From Ypsolopha sequella (taxonomy: Eukaryota; Arthropoda; Insecta; Lepidoptera; Ypsolophidae): a DNA stretch of 64,000 nt. Location: assembly GCA_934047225.1 (NCBI GenBank), contig CAKOHE010000047.1, forward strand, positions 1 through 64,000, read 5' to 3'. Both the position numbers and the translations under genes were made by a program. A model generated the notes under the pieces. That model saw nothing but the letters and a program-made list of their open reading frames with translations, was not told the origin of the DNA and did not search any database. Of this stretch, positions 20,572 through 31,170 are shown one piece after another; positions within the stretch are counted from its first letter, which is position 1, and the number at the start of each line of letters is the position of its first letter.

Positions 20572-23376
20572 GTGCACTGGAACGCCCAGTCGCTCTCTAG
20601 AAAGAGGCGACTGCTCATACTCTTCCTAAAAGAGCAAAACGTCGACGTGATGCTAATCAGCGAGACCCACCTGTCAGACAAGGATAAGTTCCACGTCCCC
20701 AATTACCATGTCTACAGAAAGGATGAGCACTCCCCCGAGACTGGCCGAGTCTGGAGAGGCTTGGCGGTTCTAGTCAAGAGGAGGATCATCCACCAGCCAA
20801 TCGCCGTCAAGGAGTACACATCTCTCTACGCTCTTGGAGTCGAAATCCAGGTCGCCGGTGATACCCTGCGACTTTACGCCACCTATAAGGCCCCCAGTCG
20901 TCGCCTTGACTTCAGGGATCTGCACGACATCCTCAGCGCGCCGCACCCAACCATCATAGCTGGCGACCTGAACTCCAAGCATCCAGCGTGGAACTCCGCG
21001 ACGGTGAACGCTCAAGGACTCCGACTCCTCCAGGACTCGATCTCGCACCACTATGACGTCATCGGCCCCGGCGAGCCTACCCACTACTGCCCGCAAACGG
21101 GGCTTGGAGACGTCCTGGATATAGTGGTGTACAAAGATCTGAGAACACCGCCAAGCCAAGAAGTCTTCACTGACCTTCCATCAGACCACAGGCCAGTCCT
21201 TCTCATATTGGAGGACATGCCCACCCGAGTCTCGCCACCAGCACCACGTCGACGCTACAACTGGCCCGCCTTCGAGGCTTCTCTCCAGGAGGCACAAATA
21301 TCTCGCCCTGTCACCAACTCCGAAGATGTGGAGAGGCTGACGTCTGAGCTTACCAACTGCATCCGGGACGCGCTTGAGTCATCTTCGCACACGGTTCCGA
21401 GCACGAGAAGACTACAACCTCTCCCCGCTCGGATCCAGGACCTCATTCGCGAGAAGCGGCAGATCCGGAGGCAGTGGCAGCACACCCGCTGCCCTATGCT
21501 CAAGACTCGCCTCAACGCCCTCACGGAAAAGGTGAAGGAAGAACTCGACGCCAACGCCACTGAATCTTGGGAACGCCATGTCGAGTCCATAGGCGACCAC
21601 ATTCCTTCTGTGCATCGCCTATGCCGGCAGCTGTCCACAACTCCAACTCCAGTCCGACCGCTGCTGGGCAGCGACGGCCACCCAAGATTCCGAGCCCAAG
21701 ATCGAGCCGAGATATTCGCCGAATGCCTCGAAGGCCAATTCACTCCGAACCCGACCCATGATGTGGAGCACGTCAGAGCAGTCGAGTCCCACCTGCGAGA
21801 CTACTTTGCTGAGCCGACAGCCGCTGAGGAAGACCCCATCGTCTTCTCGCCTGGCCTGGTGAAGCGGGTGATCAACCGCACCAAACCCCGCAAGGCCCCG
21901 GGAGCTGATTCCATCACCAACCTGGCGCTCCGGCACCTACCCCCTCGAGTAGTCGCTGCAGTGACGCGCCTCTTCAATGGAATCATGCGTACGGGGCACT
22001 TCCCTACTCAATGGAAGGTTGGCCATGTCATCATGCTACCAAAGCCAGGCAAGGACTCCAGACGGCCGGAAAACAACCGACCTATCACCCTGCTCAGCAA
22101 CGTCTCAAAGGTGTTTGAAAAACTCCTGCTCGGAAAACTGACGCCCCACATCACACCCCGCCCGGAACAGTACGGCTTCAGAGCCGACCACTCCACGACC
22201 CTCCAGCTGACCAGAGTACTGCACCACATGTCGGTAGGCCTCAACAAGAAGGAGTACACCGTTGCAGTACTCCTGGACATGGAGAAGGCCTTCGACAGAG
22301 TATGGCACGAGGGACTGCTGTATAAACTGTCGACCTCTCCAGCCCCACGGCGCCTGGTAAGGGTCGTGGAATCCTTCCTGAAGGACCGCCGCTTTAGAGT
22401 GGTGGTGGAGGACGCCACCTCCGAGGAGCACCCTATCAAAGCCGGCGTTCCCCAAGGAAGCTGCCTGTCTCCGGTCTGCTACTCCCGGAACACTGACGAC
22501 ATCCCTCTGGGAGCGGAAACCCAACTCGCTCTCTTCGCCGACGACGCGGCCTACTTCGTGTCGTCGTACAAGGAGTACCACGCTGCGGTGAAGATGCAGC
22601 GCACCCTGGATCTGCTCCCAGACTGGCTGTCCAAATGGCGACTGTCAGTCAATGTCGGGAAAACGCAGGCCCTCGTTACCGGGAACTCCAACTTCCTTCC
22701 ACCACCACTCAAACTCCACGGAGCAGAGGTCCCGTGGCAGCCCCACGTGAAGTACCTGGGAGTCACCATTGACCGGAGACTCTCAATGCGGAAACACGTG
22801 GACAACGTCGTCGCCCAGGTGAAAGGAGCGCGAGCAAAACTGCGACCGCTCCTATCTTCAAGCCTCCCTCTGCGTGCGAAACTCGGGATCTACAAGACCT
22901 ACTTGAGATCCCGCCTCACAAACGCTGCGCCGGCGTGGTACGCCCTTGTCTCGGAGACGAACAAGAAACGTCTCCGAGCTCAAGAAAACCAAGCACTTCG
23001 CGCAATCGTCGGCGCGCCTCGCTACGTGAGGAACGACGCGATCGCGAGGGACTTAGAGATCGAACGCCTGGACGACTTCGTCAAGCGGCTCACGACGGGG
23101 ATGTTTACGCGCGCAAAGCATGCGCCGTTCCCACACCTCCGGGAGCTGGCGCCGCACCACGCGCGTCCCCCCGACCGCCGCCGCCTCCCACGGGACCTTC
23201 TCCAACCACCGGACGAGACCACAATGCCGCCTGACACGACCGACACACCCGCGCCACCCGCGCCACCAGCACCCGCACCCGCGACACCAACGTCGCGCGC
23301 GCCTTCGGCACGCGCGCCTTCGGCACGCGCGCCTGCGACCCGCGCGCCTGCACCTTCTGCGCCCACGCCGACCTAA
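20572..23376 (+). CDS. Jockey LINE ORF2, endonuclease plus reverse transcriptase
   Basis: 934 residues counted from GTG at 20,572. The AP-like endonuclease starts with the 'RIVHWNAQS' box, then shows SETHL, GDLNSKHPAWN and SDHRP. Reverse transcriptase follows with KAPGADSI, NRPITLLSN, LDMEKAFDRVWH, AGVPQGS and LFADD (D657, D658). The tail after the thumb region is Pro/Ala-rich with repeats of RAPSA. The enzyme nicks the target and primes reverse transcription from it. No ATG exists at the start: the first in-frame Met is VDVM, inside the endonuclease. The frame is -1 to ORF1 and begins around its stop codon, so translation by reinitiation or frameshift is likely. Length is usual for the clade. 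Confidence 0.93.
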   Translation: MHWNAQSLSRKRRLLILFLKEQNVDVMLISETHLSDKDKFHVPNYHVYRKDEHSPETGRVWRGLAVLVKRRIIHQPIAVKEYTSLYALGVEIQVAGDTLRLYATYKAPSRRLDFRDLHDILSAPHPTIIAGDLNSKHPAWNSATVNAQGLRLLQDSISHHYDVIGPGEPTHYCPQTGLGDVLDIVVYKDLRTPPSQEVFTDLPSDHRPVLLILEDMPTRVSPPAPRRRYNWPAFEASLQEAQISRPVTNSEDVERLTSELTNCIRDALESSSHTVPSTRRLQPLPARIQDLIREKRQIRRQWQHTRCPMLKTRLNALTEKVKEELDANATESWERHVESIGDHIPSVHRLCRQLSTTPTPVRPLLGSDGHPRFRAQDRAEIFAECLEGQFTPNPTHDVEHVRAVESHLRDYFAEPTAAEEDPIVFSPGLVKRVINRTKPRKAPGADSITNLALRHLPPRVVAAVTRLFNGIMRTGHFPTQWKVGHVIMLPKPGKDSRRPENNRPITLLSNVSKVFEKLLLGKLTPHITPRPEQYGFRADHSTTLQLTRVLHHMSVGLNKKEYTVAVLLDMEKAFDRVWHEGLLYKLSTSPAPRRLVRVVESFLKDRRFRVVVEDATSEEHPIKAGVPQGSCLSPVCYSRNTDDIPLGAETQLALFADDAAYFVSSYKEYHAAVKMQRTLDLLPDWLSKWRLSVNVGKTQALVTGNSNFLPPPLKLHGAEVPWQPHVKYLGVTIDRRLSMRKHVDNVVAQVKGARAKLRPLLSSSLPLRAKLGIYKTYLRSRLTNAAPAWYALVSETNKKRLRAQENQALRAIVGAPRYVRNDAIARDLEIERLDDFVKRLTTGMFTRAKHAPFPHLRELAPHHARPPDRRRLPRDLLQPPDETTMPPDTTDTPAPPAPPAPAPATPTSRAPSARAPSARAPATRAPAPSAPTPT

Positions 23377-23571
23377 ACACGACATCCGTGGCTCCTCCGT
23401 GAGTCGAGCCGTGCTCTCCTTAGGGTCGAGCCATGCTCCTCCGGAGTAGAGCCACGCACCAAAGGACATGCCCATAGCTATGGGCATCGGAAGAGTCCTC
23501 AGTCAGGGGGCACCCGCCCCGACACTGAGTACCCACGCCCCAGAAAGGGGTTTGTGTGAAAACCAACAAAT

Positions 23572-23581
23572 GCGGAACTCA
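23572..23581. repeat. 10-bp target duplication of the Jockey LINE, right copy
   Basis: GCGGAACTCA, identical to 18,111-18,120. Confidence 0.95.
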
Positions 23582-23722
23582 TACCCGTTCTGATCTTCTA
23601 ACAAGCAACATCAGCAATACTAGCAGACCTCAACTGGCTTTCCAAGGAAACCTGTCTTTCTATCCAATCCCTGAACCAGCATTCGCTCAGTAATTAGTTG
23701 TGGGTCAGCGAAGGGGCCCACA
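23582..23722 (+). repeat. 5' LTR of the BEL element, second part
   Basis: 141 bp that complete the LTR (443 + 141 = 584) and end GGGCCCACA. One difference from the 3' LTR ('ctatccaat' against 'ctattcaat'). Confidence 0.95.
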
Positions 23723-23726
23723 TTTA

Positions 23727-23744
23727 TGGTCCTTCTACCCGAGG
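23727..23744 (+). promoter_or_regulatory. primer-binding site of the BEL element
   Basis: TGGTCCTTCTACCCGAGG four bases after the LTR end. TGG pairs with a tRNA CCA end. It resembles the site of the left BEL element; the tRNA is not identified. Confidence 0.65.
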
Positions 23745-23865
23745 ATACTGGATTTGAAAGACACCGAAGTACTGGAGAAAGGCACAGCGCGACGACCAGG
23801 CCGCCGACGACTCCTGCACACGTTAGCTGCTCACACGTCCGCACAGCGCTCCACGCTATTGAATA

Positions 23866-25540
23866 ATGGAAACCCGAAGCAAGAAGTCTGCCAGCATAAT
23901 GCCGACTAACTCCGAGTCTACAGATACTACGGCCACAAGCGGCGGCAAGACACGAATACTTTAGACAACAGCGGCACTACCAACGTCACTGACACCACCG
24001 CCACGTACGACGCTTCTAAGGCAAACCCGACGGAGAAAGACGACGATCAGGTCGCAGACGACTCTTACACACGTCGGCCCCTCACACGTCTGCCCAGCGC
24101 TCCGCGTTCCATCGCTTCACACTCCAGCGCCTCACGAAGCCGTCGCAAAGAATTAGCAAAAGCTCGAGAAGAACTTCTACTCAAACAAGTGGAGTTGGCC
24201 GCCGCACGCGTCGCTGCCCTAGAAGAATCCTCAGATGAAGAAATCTTTGACGACATCACGATCCGAGAGAAAAACACGTCAGAATGGGTTCAACGAAATA
24301 CATTAGAGCCGACGATGGAGCCACATAAACAAGATGACGTCACATGCACGCGGGAGGGTCTAACCATTCTGCAGCCAAATGAACGAGAGAGGGCGCCACT
24401 ACAGTCCAGTGGCGCCATCAGGCAGGGAGCGGAAACCACGTACAACGTCGAACAGATTGATACTGCTAACCAGCGAACAAACGTGCATCCACCGTCGACG
24501 CGCCCGCCACACGACGCGAATACACGCAGAAAAGAGACACACGCGCCCGGGGCATACATCACACAGCCGCCGGCGTGATACTCTGAACAGCAAGCAAGAA
24601 ACAACTTTAATTACCAAGAACTCGCGAATGCTTTCACACTCGCAGCACGCGCGGTTAATCCCAGTACTTCGTGGCGTAATCAAGAGTTACCATACTTCAA
24701 CGGTTCGTCAAGCGATTGGCTGCCATTCAAAACAGCCTTTGAAGAGTCTGCTAGTCATCTCACTGAACAAGAAAACCTAGCAAGACTACGCAGAAGCCTG
24801 AAAGGAGTCGCACGAGAAACCGCTCAATGTTTGTTCGTCGGTTCTACTACGTCAGAGAAAGTTATGAAACTTTTACAATCAAGATTCGGACGTCCAGATG
24901 CTTTAGTCATGGCAGAGATTAACAACCTGCGCACACTTCCACGACTAACAGAAAACCCAAAAGATATCTGCATCTTCACGTCGAAAGTCCTGAATATCAC
25001 CGCAACGATTCAAGCACTGAACAAACCCCACTACCTATACAATACAGAGGTAGTACGTAACGTCGTCGACAAGCTACCATCAGCGCTTCGTTATTGCTAC
25101 TACGACTACGCTGCTGAAGAACCAGAAGATCAGCCAGACCTTATCACACTCTCTAAGTTTCTGGAACGCACTGCCGACCGTTGCGGTGCATTTGCGCCCG
25201 CCGAGTTAATTACAAACACAGACCGGCGGGAGCACGGACCAATGAAGAAGCAAATACGCACCTATCATGTTGAAGAACCGACACCCACTATCACACTAGC
25301 GGTGTCATGTCCAGTTTGCAACGGCAATCATCGAGCTCCTGAATGCAACACTTTCAAGACTGCAGACTTAACTGCGAGATGGGAGTTAGCTAAAGAACAC
25401 AAACTATGCTTCCGTTGCCTGAGAGTCCGCAAGTTTCGACACACCTGCAAGTCTAAGAAGTGCAACATCAGCGGATGCGAGTACACACATCACCCGCTAC
25501 TACACAGTGTCTATCCAACACGACCCAAGCCAGAGAAGAC
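23866..25540 (+). pseudogene. BEL gag region, broken
   Basis: A likely start is ATG at 23,866, but that frame stops after about 33 codons. The matching continuation (YDASKANPTEK...) is in another frame, so a frameshift lies near 23,940. A basic, helical N-terminal region (24,100-24,240) follows; then an in-frame TGA at 24,576-24,578 interrupts a frame that is otherwise continuous to 26,120. The gag core reads LPYFNGSSSDWLPFKTAFEE near 24,700, the usual 'F.G....W..F...F' box. Zinc-finger cysteines (CPVCNGNHRAPEC, CFRCLRVRKF) lie near 25,305-25,500. The protein would package the element RNA. Whether the TGA is a mutation or a readthrough site cannot be settled here. Confidence 0.85.
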
Positions 25541-26967
25541 CGCCAATACCACTGATTTAGCCACTATCGCCTCAGCTAAAGAGAAAGTCACGACGACGGC
25601 ACTTCTGAAGATACTTCCGATACAAGTAGCCGGTCCAAAAGGCTCTTACGATACCTTTGCGCTCATGGACGACGGCTCTACATGTACCCTAATTGAAACT
25701 GCAATAGCAGACAAGATCGGCGCTACTGGACCACCAGCACCATTTTACATAGAGGGAGTAGCCGGCACAAAAATCGACGCCCTTCAAGCAAGACGTGTCA
25801 GCGCATCAAGGGGCGCTACTCAGAAAGCTACGATATATCAGCCCGCACCATGGAGAGCCTTCAACTATCGCCACAGACTGTATCACGTGACATCATTCAA
25901 GCCAGTTCACACTTACAAGAAATTGAAGACCAGCTGGTTTATGAAGACGCAACTCCGACTGTACTACTTGGACAAGATAACTGGCACCTACTTCTCACAC
26001 ACGACGTGCGACGAGGCGATAGATCTCAACCGGTCGCCTCTCTTACCGACCTCGGCTGGGTACTACACGGCGTGCAAGAAGTTAGAGCGAGACAGCAGAT
26101 ACACAGAGTCAACCACGTGACCATTTCAACAGAAAGCGAACGCTCTATGGAAGATATGATGAAGCAACATTTTGCACTCGAATCTATCGGTGTGGAAGCC
26201 AAACGCTCGTTCAATAACGAAGAAAAACGACCTCTACAAATATTACACGAGAAAACACGGCGATTACCGGCAGGAGGTTTCGAGACAGGACTACTGTGGC
26301 GAAAAGATGACCTGTTGCCGCCGAACAACTACGATACAGCTATAAAAAGACTCGAACTCGTAGAGAAAAAACTCGACCGTAATGAGAACATGAAGAAAAG
26401 ATACAAGAGTCAGATGCAAACGCTAATTGACAATGACTTCGCCGAACTCGCACCTACTACGAAGCCAGCTAAAGTTTGGTACCTGCCACACTTCGCAGTT
26501 ATCAATCCACAGAAGCCAGAAAAGCTGAGAATTGTTCATGATGCAGCGGCCCGCACCAAAGGTTCCAGTCTTAACGACATGCTGCTTGCAGGACCTGACC
26601 TACTCCAATCACTACCGGGAGTACTCATGCGATTTCGTCAAAGCCCGGTAGCAGTGACTGCCGACATCAAAGACATGTTTTTGAAGGTCACCATTAGAGA
26701 AGAGGACCGAGATATGCAACGATTCCTATGGAGAGACGATCGCCGCGACGGTACTCCTACTGAATACCGAATGAAGAGCGTCATCTTCGGAGCCACATCG
26801 TCACCATGTACGGCGATATACGTCAAAAATAAAAATGCAGAAGACTTCCAAGACACATATCCTGAGGCGGCAACAGCGATAATCAAGAATCATTATGTCG
26901 ACGACTACCTATCAAGCTTCAACACAGAAGAAGAGGCTATTCAAATATCGTCACAAGTCGCCTACAT

Positions 26968-26998
<31 letters not shown>

Positions 26999-29989
26999 CT
27001 TTAATTAAAACGGACAAACCAATTACAATAATTAAAGATAGTAACACAAACATAAAATGGTACAATCAAGTAAAATAAATAAGAGTAACACGTAAAGTCA
27101 GAAACAGGCCTTCTCACAAAAACACAAACACTCTGACAATATTTTCTGCCATCCATCAGCAAACAGATCACAGTCCTGATTGGCGTTTAGAAGAGCGTTG
27201 AGGGAGAGAAGAGTACGCGGTATGGGTGAGTTAGATCGCGCCTTTGTGCGACACGACGGCACAGCGAAAAACCTGTGCTTACGGCCGCGAAGATAATTAG
27301 TGGGAGTGAAAAATCGACACAGCTTACCATGCAGATCTGGAGCATCAATATCTCCCCGAAGAATTCTACACATGACCGCAAGCTGGTGCTTTACATACAC
27401 AGTCAAGGGAACTTCCACTTACAACGATGGGCCTCCAACTCCAGACGAGTGCGCGCTGAACTAGCACCCAGTCAAAGAGAAGACGTGGTCCAACTTGACC
27501 CCGAGAAAATACTGGGAATGGTGTGGAATACCGAGACCGACACGCTGACATTTAACATCAACCGCCACAAGATTCCTGAGTACATCTTGGAAGGAGAGAA
27601 AACACCTACGAAAAGAGAGGCGCTGCGGACAGTAATGTCAATATATGATCCGCTGGGCATCGCCACACCCGTTACTATTCAAGCCAAACGAATTATGCAA
27701 GAGACATGGCGCTCGGGTATCGACTGGGACACAAAACTACAGCCTGCTGAAGCAGATGCCTGGAGGAGATGGATAGAACGAGTTAAACAACTGCCGCAGC
27801 TAGCCGTGCCGCGCTGTCACAATCATCTTGCGCGCGCACATGATATACAAATCCATGTCTTTGTGGATGCAAGCTCATCTGCATATGCTGCGGCCATCTA
27901 CTGGAGAGTAGTCGACGAATACGGCAAAATATACGTCTCTCTCATTGCTGGAAAGGGAAGAGTCGCACCATTAAAGATGATCTCCATCCCAAAACTTGAG
28001 CTGCAAGCTGCCGTTTTGGGCTGCCGCCTAGCACAAACCTCCATTGAAGAACATGATCTGAAACCTTCAAGACGATTTTATTGGTCAGACTCACGCACAG
28101 TTCTCACATGGCTACGCACCGGCCCTCGAACATACAAGCCTTACGTCGCTCATCGAGTAGCAGAGATCACAGAGAACACCAAAACAAATGAATGGAAATG
28201 GGTACCGACTAAGATGAATGTAGCGGACGACGCCACCCGCGACACGCCACAAAACTTCACTACAGAGCACCGATGGTTTCGTGGACCCGATTTCTTGTAC
28301 CTACTTGAAGAAGACTGGCCCCGCGAAGAAAATACTGCCACGGTCGAGATCACCGGTGAAGAGCGCGTGCACACTACAATCACACATACACGCTTGTCCG
28401 AGGCGCTACCCGACCCGACTCGCTTCTCAAGTTGGTTACGAGTCATGCGCGCCACAGCGCGAGTACTACAATTTATCGACAAGATACGTGTTACACAAAA
28501 ATGCACGACTACACGCAAACGAACAAAGAAATCAGAAGAGAACGACCCCACTTGGAACAAGACGAAGCCAAAGTCGAGCACGCCAACAACACCGACTGCT
28601 ACGAGCGCCATACGAAACGATAGAAAACTCATATCTATCGAAGCAAGCGACCTACATCGCGCAGGACAATTATGGGAGCGCTCTCAGCAACAAGACGTCT
28701 TCGGTCAAGAGGTCAACGCACTACAAAAAGGGAACCCCCTCCCCTCCGACAGTCGATTAACACAGTTGTCTATCAAACTCGACAGCGACGGCGTCATACG
28801 GCTGAAATCGAGAGTAGCGGCAGCCGACAACATTACGCCTTCACAACGCGAGCCGGCCATCATCGACGGGAACCACCCGTGGGCTCGTCTGTACATAAAC
28901 TGGACACACACACAGCTTCACCACGGCGGTTTTGAAACAACTGCGAACGAAGTACGTCAGCACTACTGGGTACTACGGTTACGTCACGCTGTCCGCAACG
29001 AGCTGAAAAAATGTCAATACTGCCGCATACGAAGAGCGAAGCCAGCGCAGCCATCGACAGGCAATCACCCACACAGCCGTGTGGCACACCACCAGAGGCC
29101 ATTTACATACACGGGACTAGACTATTTTGGCCCTCTACAAGTAACCGTCGGACGTACACGACAGAAGCGCTATGGTGTGTTGTTTACATGTCTAACAACT
29201 CGAGCAATACACCTAGAAATCGCCGGAAGCCTGACGACTGACTCCGCTATCATGGCTCTGAGACGCTTCATCAACCGCCGAGGCTGTCCGACCGAACTCT
29301 GCTCGGACCAGGGAACGAACCTACGCGGCGCCGATCTAGAGATGCAACGAGCAGCAGAGGAGGCCATGCGAGAGGAGGCGTCGATACGTTTTATCCGGTG
29401 GCGCTACGTGCCCCCGAGTGCTCCATTCATGGCTGGGGCCTGGGAACGTCTGGTGAGGAGTGTGAAGACATCACTTCGAGTCATACTGCATGAGCGAGCC
29501 CCCAAGGAAGAAGTACTCGCTACACTACTAGTAGAAGTCGAAAACATCGTGAATAGCCGCCCACTCACGCACGTATCCACTGACGCCGAAGATGAAGACG
29601 CCCTCACGCCAAACCACTTCATACTTGGTGGACCGTCAAGAGTACCTCAACCTGGCATCTTCACGGAGCAAGACACCGCCGGTCGCAAAGAGTGGAGGAT
29701 CAGTCAGCGACTCGCCGACATGTACTGGGCGCGCTGGGTACGAGAATACCTACCGGAGTTACAACACCGGCGGGAGCCGAACGCCCGAGGAGACATCCAG
29801 TTGAATGACCTCGTCCTGATAGCAGACGGAACACTCCCACGCAACTCATGGCCGCGCGGCATCATCGTAGCCACCTACCCCGGCCCAGATGGAGAAGTAC
29901 GCGCAGTCGACGTAAGGACCAACAAGGGGATACTCCGAAGACCAACAAAGAAGCTCGTAATTCTGCCGGTCACGCCAGAAGAAAAATAG
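25541..29989 (+). pseudogene. BEL pol region: protease, RT, RNase H, integrase; broken
   Basis: Protease motif MDDGST with catalytic Asp at 25,668-25,673. A frameshift near 25,800 moves the reading into the frame used from 25,850. RT follows with VTADIKDMFLKV and YVDD at 26,894-26,905. The LINE fragment at 26,968-27,391 then interrupts it. Beyond that the frame is open to the stop at 29,987-29,989. RNase H shows HVFVDASS with Asp at 27,866. Integrase has its zinc region (LHHGGFETT, CQYCRIRR) and the triad D 29,120, D 29,306 and E 29,444, followed by the C-terminal domain seen in BEL proteins. These enzymes mature the particle, copy RNA to DNA and integrate it. All catalytic residues I looked for are present, so decay is recent. 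Confidence 0.9.
26968..27391 (-). mobile_element. 5'-truncated LINE fragment in BEL pol
   Basis: 424 bp flanked by TACAT on both sides (26,963-26,967 and 27,392-27,396). On the minus strand it encodes the end of a LINE ORF2 (HQLAVMCRILRGDIDAPDL, then NYLRGRKHRFF and SPIPRTLLSLN) and stops at about 27,098. A short 3' region follows, with a tail of (AATA)n type at 26,968-27,000. The C-terminal pattern 'NYLR.R.H+.F ... SP.. ..L.L.N' is shared with the LINE at 32,598-36,235, so both belong to related families. Confidence 0.88.
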
Positions 29990-30052
29990 TCTACACTATG
30001 AGTCGGCGAACACGAGATAATCTTCAGCTACGAGAGCTGCGGCGGGAGAATA

Positions 30053-30636
30053 TGTTCGCGACTATAGCTACCTATTGATGTACATACTAGGATCAGTCAC
30101 GTTTATTTTAAGTAAGGAGATAGTTATTTTGTAAATAGTTTTCTAAGTTTATTTTAAGAGCTGTATGTGATTTAATTAAAGTTTCAGCTTCAGAGTATTT
30201 TACTTAATCCAAATATATAAAATACATAGGTATAGGTATAATAGATAATTAGTTATTTGCAGTTATTGTAAATAAAATATGTTTTGATAATAAATAATAG
30301 CTCAGGTGAGCTCTGCACGGTGTTGCTTTGTTAGTGGGTTCAAAAGCAGTCTATCTCGCTCGCACATCTTTTCTTTCACTACACCCGACTGCTGCTCGCT
30401 CGCACATCTTCCCTTTCTCTCGCACACTATAAATATCTGCGGATTCCTTAGCAATCGCTCAGTATAAATATAAGCGTGGTTCCGAGCGGAACTCATACCC
30501 GTTCTGATCTTCTAACAAGCAACATCAGCAATACTAGCAGACCTCAACTGGCTTTCCAAGGAAACCTGTCTTTCTATTCAATCCCTGAACCAGCATTCGC
30601 TCAGTAATTAGTTGTGGGTCAGCGAAGGGGCCCACA
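30053..30636 (+). repeat. 3' LTR of the BEL element
   Basis: 584 bp, TGTTCGCG ... CCCACA, matching the two-part 5' LTR except at 3 positions. The purine-rich 'gcggcgggagaa' just before it is the likely polypurine tract. It shows the intact, unoccupied LINE target site. Confidence 0.96.
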
Positions 30637-30641
30637 TATTC
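30637..30641. repeat. 5-bp target duplication of BEL, right copy
   Basis: TATTC, identical to 17,673-17,677. Confidence 0.9.
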
Positions 30642-30657
30642 AGTCAATGGCAATTAT

Positions 30658-30871
30658 GGCGGCACGTCTACACGTTTGCCGCATTCCTTTTAGATATCAA
30701 TAATCACGTCGGCGTCACCAAATTAGTTGAGGTATAAAATAAAATAGTTACTGCTTGATTGACGGCAAAGTATGTAATATATATTGACGAAAGATGAATC
30801 CTTATTTATACTTAATTATACGTGATTATTGATATCTAAAAGGAATGCGGCAAACGTGTAGACGTGCCGCC
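30658..30871. repeat. 51-bp perfect inverted repeat inside the foldback element
   Basis: The arm at 30,658-30,708 (starts GGCGGCACGTCTACACG) is the exact complement of 30,821-30,871; the loop is 112 bp. It lies just right of the BEL insertion. Confidence 0.92.
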
Positions 30872-31170
30872 ATAGTATAGAACAACTTTTACTATAGAAC
30901 GAATCCTGTATCTCAAAAAAAAAAATTACTGTTTCATAGCAAAATGCAATGCCGCTCGGCCGATATATATGGAAGGGCAGATTTTTTTTCGAGATTTCAG
31001 GGTTGGTTCCATAGTAAAAGTTGTTCTATACAATAGACTGAATAAGCCCTTTAAATATGGTCACACCTTTCTGTTACACGTTGTATATTATATTAAAATA
31101 ACCTTAAAATACACTCTGCGTGTTTTTGCGTTCATATTAAATCTTAGATCAATCTTGTCAGTCTCAGTAA

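Larger units (their letters stand above)
18121..23571 (+). mobile_element. full-length Jockey-clade LINE inside the BEL 5' LTR
   Basis: 5,451 bp between two copies of GCGGAACTCA. A 280-bp 5' leader is followed by ORF1 (gag-like, zinc knuckles) and ORF2 (endonuclease and reverse transcriptase). GC content is far higher than in the surroundings, with strong CG-rich codon use. The 3' untranslated region (23,377-23,571) contains a hairpin 'tgcccatagctatgggca' at about 23,468 and ends in 'aaaaccaacaaat', not in a long poly(A). Both long frames are open, so it may be a recent, possibly competent copy, although the start of ORF2 is unusual. Confidence 0.93.
17678..30636 (+). mobile_element. BEL/Pao LTR retrotransposon, nested and broken
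   Basis: Two LTRs of 584 bp (TGTTCGCGACTATAG ... GGGCCCACA), a 5-bp TATTC duplication, a primer-binding site and gag-pol domains in BEL order. The LTRs differ at only 3 positions that I can find, so the insertion is recent. Its 5' LTR contains a complete Jockey LINE (18,121-23,571) and its pol contains a LINE fragment (26,968-27,391). Apart from those insertions, gag-pol carries at least two frameshifts and one in-frame TGA, so this copy could move only with help. Confidence 0.95.
17626..31093. mobile_element. foldback element split by the BEL insertion
   Basis: The 50 bp left of the BEL element ('ataatatacaacg', 'aacagaaa', 'catatttgaag', 'gcttattc') are mirrored at 31,040-31,093 on the other side. 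Removing BEL and one copy of its TATTC duplication leaves a unit of about 0.5 kb with terminal inverted repeats of roughly 60 bp, of which the left one was cut by BEL. The interior right of BEL holds a second perfect inverted repeat (30,658-30,871) and a third pair with 'agaacaacttttactat' (30,876-30,896 and 31,009-31,030). No coding capacity. Confidence 0.7.

Noticed and set aside
23866..29989. Treating nested BEL gag-pol as one intact CDS
   Set aside because: Frameshifts near 23,940 and 25,800, a TGA at 24,576 and a LINE insertion interrupt it.
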